Below, one piece after another: positions 32,533 to 34,197 of a stretch of DNA of 34,197 nucleotides. Both the position numbers and the translations under genes were made by a program. This stretch comes from an uncultured Eubacteriales bacterium (GTDB lineage Bacteria; Bacillota_I; Bacilli_A; RFN20; CAG-288), in contig ONBI01000014.1 in assembly GCA_900316035.1 (NCBI GenBank), positions 1 to 34,197 of the forward strand. The letters are read 5' to 3'. Each line of letters starts with the position of its first letter. Position 1 is the stretch's first letter. The notes beneath the pieces were generated by a model. The model was given only the letters and a program-made list of their open reading frames with translations. It was not told where the DNA came from and made no database searches.

Positions 32533-33654
32533 TTATTTTTTGTCGCCCGTTTGTTTTATCTTCCACTTGAGAATCGCTTCGGCTTTCTTCACTTCCTCGG
32601 GATCGACTTTGAACGGAAGTTCCTCATAGCTGTGGTAAATCGGGAGCGAAAGAAGCCAATCTTTCAACGCCTGAATGCCTCTTGTCGCCGATTTTGTCTT
32701 GATTCCGAAGACGACATTGCTGAGACGGAGAATCTTATCTTTGAAAATCGTTTTATTGACCTCGAGATATTTCGGCATCAGTAAAGCGATTCCCTGACCA
32801 TGGGTGAGAAGTGGGTAAGCACCGCTCAACTTATGTTCTGCCTTATGGATGATGAACATCTTTCCTTTCCCATAGTTTGTAAAACCATCATGCGCTAAAC
32901 TCCCGCAGATCATCATGGTTCTCCTCGCGGCAAGGTCATCAGGATCGGATATTACACGATAAGAGACTTCGACGATGTTCTTCAATACCGCTAAAGCTAA
33001 ATCATCGCAGGGTTCCTGTTCATGGGAAGGCGAAAGATAACGTTCTAAGGAATGAGAGAACATATCGGCTAAACCGACTCCGACCTGATAAGGAGGAACC
33101 GATAAGGTGAGAGTCGGATCCATCAAAGAGAAGAGAGGATAATTGGTAACCGAGTTGAACCCGTTTTTAAAGTGATGTTCGTAATCCGAAATGACACAGG
33201 AATCCGACATTTCCGAGCCCGAAGCAGCCAGAGTCAGAATCGTCGCGATCGGAAGAGCATGAAGCGGTTGAACCAGATGCTTATTGAAATCGAGCGGGTC
33301 GCCATCGTAGTAATAGCCGTGGGCGACGCATTTGGCCGAATCCAACACCGAGCCACCACCGGCAGCAAGAATCAGATCCGGTTGATAAGCTTTGGTTTCC
33401 TCGACCATCTTCCGGACATCTTTGATATCAGGGTTAGCGGAGATTCCCGAATATTCTTGGAAATCGACGCCGTTCTCTTTCAGAGAGGAAACGATTTTAT
33501 CGTAAGCACCGCTCTTCTTCAGAGAATGACCTCCATAAACAAAATAGACTTTGTGAAAAGCATAGTCTTCCTTGATGATCTTTCCGATCAGAGAAACACG
33601 GTTTTCCCGGAAATAGATCTTGGTAGGACAGCAGAAAGTAAAATCGTCATCCAT
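32533..33654 (-). CDS. Iron-containing alcohol dehydrogenase (butanol dehydrogenase-like)
   Basis: A 373-residue group III metal-dependent alcohol dehydrogenase, NAD(P)H-linked and cytoplasmic. The nucleotide loop is GGGSVLDSAK, the metal region includes GLADMFSHSLERYL with Asp and His ligands, and a second His cluster lies in HKAEHKLSGAYPLLTHGQG. The size and the N-terminus (PTKIYFRENRV) match BdhA/YqhD-type enzymes that reduce aldehydes. The start at 33654 is preferred: AGGA lies 8 nt upstream, while the ATG at 33675 is at the expected transcription start of the TATAAT box. Confidence 0.9.
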   Translation of the reverse strand: MDDDFTFCCPTKIYFRENRVSLIGKIIKEDYAFHKVYFVYGGHSLKKSGAYDKIVSSLKENGVDFQEYSGISANPDIKDVRKMVEETKAYQPDLILAAGGGSVLDSAKCVAHGYYYDGDPLDFNKHLVQPLHALPIATILTLAASGSEMSDSCVISDYEHHFKNGFNSVTNYPLFSLMDPTLTLSVPPYQVGVGLADMFSHSLERYLSPSHEQEPCDDLALAVLKNIVEVSYRVISDPDDLAARRTMMICGSLAHDGFTNYGKGKMFIIHKAEHKLSGAYPLLTHGQGIALLMPKYLEVNKTIFKDKILRLSNVVFGIKTKSATRGIQALKDWLLSLPIYHSYEELPFKVDPEEVKKAEAILKWKIKQTGDKK

Positions 33655-33682
33655 GAATATTTTCCTCGCTTTCATTGTCGCA

Positions 33683-33691
33683 ATTATAGCA
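33683..33691 (-). promoter_or_regulatory. Extended -10 promoter of the alcohol dehydrogenase
   Basis: On the minus strand TGCTATAAT (33683-33691) is an extended -10 box 29 nt upstream of the chosen start; no good -35 is seen. Confidence 0.6.
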
Positions 33692-33822
33692 TAGGAGAGA
33701 CACAGAGATATTCCTCTTAGGCCAAAGAGAAAAAGGAGGAGAGTCTTCCGTACATTGTAGATACCAACGTCGGCTGTTAAAATAAACGAACCTAAAAAAT
33801 ATTTATGGGAGGATTTTTGTTT

Positions 33823-34032
33823 ATGTTAGCAAAAAAGTTTATGGCTGCCGCTTGCGCTCTTCTTCTCTCTGGTTCTCTCTGCATGATCGCTGTCCCACTA
33901 GCGAGGGCCACTTACGAAACCAACGCCTTTGATTTTCCGTCGATCGTTGCCACTATCGGTTTTCTCTTTTTGATTGCCGGTGTTGTTTTTCTAATCATTT
34001 CTCTTATTAAGGATAACAAAGGAAACAACTAG
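33823..34032 (+). CDS. Small membrane protein of unknown function
   Basis: A 69-residue protein with two hydrophobic segments: a signal-like helix (about 7-28, AACALLLSGSLCMIAV) and a second helix (about 40-62), ending KDNKGNN. The ATG at 33805 overlaps the GGGAGG site, so the ATG at 33823, 10 nt after it, is the better start. No family is recognised. It stands alone, 170 nt from the divergent alcohol dehydrogenase. Confidence 0.65.
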   Translation: MLAKKFMAAACALLLSGSLCMIAVPLARATYETNAFDFPSIVATIGFLFLIAGVVFLIISLIKDNKGNN

Positions 34033-34040
34033 TTATTTTG

Positions 34041-34066
34041 AGAAATTAACAATTTCCGTCTTTTCC
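34041..34066 (+). terminator. Weak terminator after the small membrane protein
   Basis: GAAATT-AAC-AATTTC (34042-34056) is followed by CGTCTTTTCC. The stem is short and AT-rich, so termination is uncertain. Confidence 0.35.
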
Positions 34067-34099
34067 TTATTTATTTGAATTGCTTCATGTTTTCCCAAA

Positions 34100-34197
34100 A
34101 TCGAGTAGGTGACAATTAAGTCCCTCTCACACCACCTAGCATGCCGTTCGGCACTGGGCGGTTCTCTCCGCATTAGAAACTTTGTCTTTCTGTTGGA
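34100..34197 (-). mobile_element. 3' end of a group II intron (domains V and VI), partial
   Basis: On the minus strand ACCGCCCAG-TGCC-GAAC-GGCA-TG-CTAGGTGGT (34162 to 34131) folds as a domain V: a nine-position lower stem with one mismatch, a 2-nt bulge on the 3' strand, a 4-bp upper stem and a tetraloop. It is followed by GTGTGAGAGG, a domain VI-like GGGAC...GTCACC stem and an end CCTACTCGAT at 34100, which is typical of bacterial introns that carry a reverse transcriptase. The 5' part and any maturase gene lie beyond the right edge. Confidence 0.6.

Overview
The window looks like chromosome from a moderately low-GC Gram-positive gut commensal, most likely in the Erysipelotrichia or a related Bacillota class. 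The support is AGGAGG-type ribosome binding sites, an EFR1-type flavodoxin/ferredoxin, a GLUG-repeat surface lipoprotein, HAE3-type MMPL export, RmuC, and many intrinsic terminators between convergent genes. This placement is inference. No rRNA or tRNA gene was seen, but a complete tmRNA gene (ssrA) lies on the minus strand at 30701-31095.

Layout. 1-165: edge of a structured transcript ending in a terminator. 166-4724: a DUF2075 nuclease/helicase with a MazG-like pyrophosphatase, a broken HNH endonuclease gene, ferritin with a cre-like site in its promoter, and a broken Nudix gene. 4770-7847: a SatA-like acetyltransferase, a CrtI-like FAD oxidoreductase and a TetR regulator. The regulator is divergent from a two-gene operon (8032-13451) for an MMPL exporter and a 981-residue GLUG lipoprotein that also has a C-terminal membrane anchor. 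13550-17043 (minus): a two-gene polyamine operon in which arginine decarboxylase and agmatine deiminase are fused in one protein, followed by N-carbamoylputrescine amidase. Together they form a full arginine-to-putrescine route. 17165-22504 (plus): EFR1 ferredoxin, an SDR, RmuC, a DUF362 protein and a two-TM protein. 22588-24228 (minus): an ABC exporter half-transporter.

24431-30726 is an accessory island in the 3' end of ssrA. It has three related attachment-like sites (about 24455, 26112 and 30680) sharing the core ATGGTGGA. The left part holds an AlbA_2/GHKL/winged-helix gene. The right part (about 4.57 kb between cores) holds a large serine recombinase, an EcoRII-like restriction enzyme, a Dcm-like methyltransferase with an N-terminal ribbon-helix-helix domain, and a small ORF. 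The recombinase reading frame runs through the middle attachment core. At the far end of the element, the same frame continues from the core into a second, homologous C-terminal tail with its own stop codon and terminator. The attachment site is therefore inside the recombinase gene, and integration or excision swaps the protein's C-terminus. The terminator that probably once served ssrA is now about 6.2 kb away, and ssrA now reads into the element's recombinase tail and terminator.

31175-34032: a membrane protein that looks like a site-2 protease with its metal-binding motif lost, an iron-type alcohol dehydrogenase and a small membrane protein. The right edge carries the 3' end (domains V/VI) of a minus-strand group II intron that continues beyond the window.
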